64,000 bases of DNA from CAVSWT01 sp963782985 (GTDB lineage Bacteria; Bacteroidota; Ignavibacteria; Ignavibacteriales; Ignavibacteriaceae): contig CAWALU010000006.1 of assembly GCA_963782985.1 (NCBI GenBank), positions 1 through 64,000 on the forward strand. Reading direction: 5' to 3'. Of this stretch, positions 63,132-64,000 are shown piece by piece. Every line of letters begins with the position of its first letter. The first letter of the stretch is position 1. The notes under the pieces are model-generated. The model was not told the origin of the DNA. It ran no database searches and worked only from the letters and a program-made list of their open reading frames with translations. Both the position numbers and the translations under genes were made by a program.

Positions 63132-63560
63132 ATGGAAATTAATAACAACTTTTATGAAGAGAATGATTCTCTATTATTAAGGCTGAGATATTATCTTAAT
63201 TATGAATTATACACCTCGATAATTTACATTGCATCATTTTTTAGTTGGATCGCTCTAGTAATTGCAGGCTTGCTGGCGTTAGTCTTCACTCCATTTCTTA
63301 TTTACGTTCTTATAAAAGTCAGAAAATATGGCTGGCTGATTTTTTTTATTACGCTTATTTTTGTTCCCCCTTTTATAGCTTTATTAATAGGAGTTAAAGG
63401 TTATTTATATGAAATTTTACTTTCAATTGAATTAGGCTTTTATTATTTGTACTGCCTTTTATTGCGTTTTACTGTTAATGATTGGTGCGAAGGGATTAGC
63501 TGGAAGATGTTAAGGAAGCAGCGGGAAATTGAAAAATCAAATTCCAAGTATATACTTTAA
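63132..63560 (+). CDS. Small membrane protein of unknown function
   Basis: This 142-residue protein has three or so hydrophobic segments: YIASFFSWIALVIAGLLALV (about 37-56), GWLIFFITLIFVPPFIALLI (about 66-85) and ELGFYYLYCLLLRF. The N- and C-terminal ends are charged (EENDSLLLRLR, KQREIEKSN). I recognise no family. It follows kbl by 35 bases and may be co-transcribed. Confidence 0.7.
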   Translation: MEINNNFYEENDSLLLRLRYYLNYELYTSIIYIASFFSWIALVIAGLLALVFTPFLIYVLIKVRKYGWLIFFITLIFVPPFIALLIGVKGYLYEILLSIELGFYYLYCLLLRFTVNDWCEGISWKMLRKQREIEKSNSKYIL

Positions 63561-63772
63561 TTAATTATTGCATCTAATATTAAAAAGGAATATCTATGAA
63601 GCAGAACTGGTTGTCATCATCTCTATTAAAAGAGAAATTATTTGTTTGTGATTAATTTCTGAAAAAATTCGTAAAGTTATTTATAATAAATTAAAAATAA
63701 TTTTCCCTCAAATTATTTATCTTTATTTGAGCATTTTATAATCAGAAGATAAGTTATTGGAATAAATCTTTT

Positions 63773-64000
63773 CTAATTTACTGCGTTTCTCAAACTATAT
63801 TTTTTTATTTTATTATAAAGCGTTACTCTATCAATCCCCAGTTTTAGGGCAGATCGGGAAATATTCCATCTATTTTCATTCAACACTCTTGTAATATGAA
63901 CTTTTTCTACTGATGATAAAGTTCTATCGCTGCCGATAATCATAGCTTGAGTATATGAATCGGTTTGGTGATTAAACCCATTTTCTTTTAGATTTAATAA
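63773..64000 (-). CDS. C-terminal end of a Fis-type HTH transcription regulator (partial)
   Basis: The last 75 codons of a gene entering from the right edge encode VEKVHITRVLNENRWNIS, then RSALKLGIDRVTLYNKIKKY and a TAG at 63773. This is the Fis-like HTH_8 region that ends NtrC-family, sigma-54-dependent response regulators. The upstream receiver and AAA+ domains lie outside the window. rpoN is in the window at 20421. A non-AAA Fis-family member is not excluded. Confidence 0.8.
   Translation of the reverse strand, partial: LLNLKENGFNHQTDSYTQAMIIGSDRTLSSVEKVHITRVLNENRWNISRSALKLGIDRVTLYNKIKKYSLRNAVN

Overview
The window looks like chromosomal DNA of a low-GC, Gram-negative, free-living member of the Bacteroidota/Ignavibacteriota group, most probably Ignavibacteria. 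The basis is the AT-rich coding style, many signal peptides ending in A-Q or S-Q, outer-membrane barrel proteins ending in aromatic residues, a type IX secretion (T9SS)-like C-terminal remnant, HslUV, multihaem cytochromes and scarce Shine-Dalgarno sequences. The genus is inference, because no rRNA or marker search was possible.

Region 1 (1-7165) is a chromosomal integron. An IntI-type tyrosine recombinase (6212-7165, minus strand) is followed on the same strand by an attI-like junction at 6031 and at least six gene cassettes ending in long (about 188 bp) attC sites. Both ends of every cassette carry matching inverted 8-11 bp core sequences, so the boundaries can be read directly. Cassette 1 (5290-6030) encodes an unknown 124-residue protein, cassette 2 (4372-5289) a decayed zinc-ribbon/membrane protein, cassette 3 (3503-4371) an outer-membrane barrel and cassette 4 (1701-3502) a large secreted protein. 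Cassettes 5 (821-1700) and 6 (to 820) carry toxin-antitoxin pairs. The array runs off the left edge. The integrase 3' end faces the array, the reverse of class 1 integrons.

Region 2 (7166-12082) is repeat-rich: a frameshifted GH128-like lipoprotein, three 157-bp tandem repeats, an M13 metallopeptidase and a palindromic element. Region 3 (12083-34984) is mostly housekeeping: a DinB-like protein, a Na/Pi cotransporter, a giant lamin-tail/CARDB surface protein, an SDR, DUF3109-rpoN-methyltransferase-PPIase, hslVU, a barrel protein, a metallophosphoesterase, an EEP-family hydrolase and carAB. A DUF433/broken DUF5615 toxin-antitoxin module sits between carA and carB, and carA has a terminator-like hairpin in its leader.

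Region 4 (35311-43683) holds a chitin-degrading GH18-GH20 pair, a META-domain gene broken at a G7 run, PhoH, a lipoprotein, a sorbosone-dehydrogenase-like lipoprotein, PspC and YciI-like proteins. Region 5 (43695-51292) is a probable cell-wall recycling cluster on the minus strand: a sugar kinase, a Uma2 protein, an AmpG-like permease with a roughly 200-residue periplasmic insertion, a serine hydrolase, and a NagZ-type GH3 enzyme fused to a serine-hydrolase domain that has lost its catalytic residues.

Region 6 (51548-64000) has a class V aminotransferase-fold protein, a three-gene c-type cytochrome cluster (1 + 13 + 7 haem motifs, one of them CX3CH), an acylating aldehyde dehydrogenase, a LytTR response regulator, a T9SS-type pseudogene, the threonine-degradation pair tdh-kbl, a small membrane protein and the end of a Fis-type regulator. 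No tRNA, rRNA, CRISPR array or intact insertion sequence was recognised.
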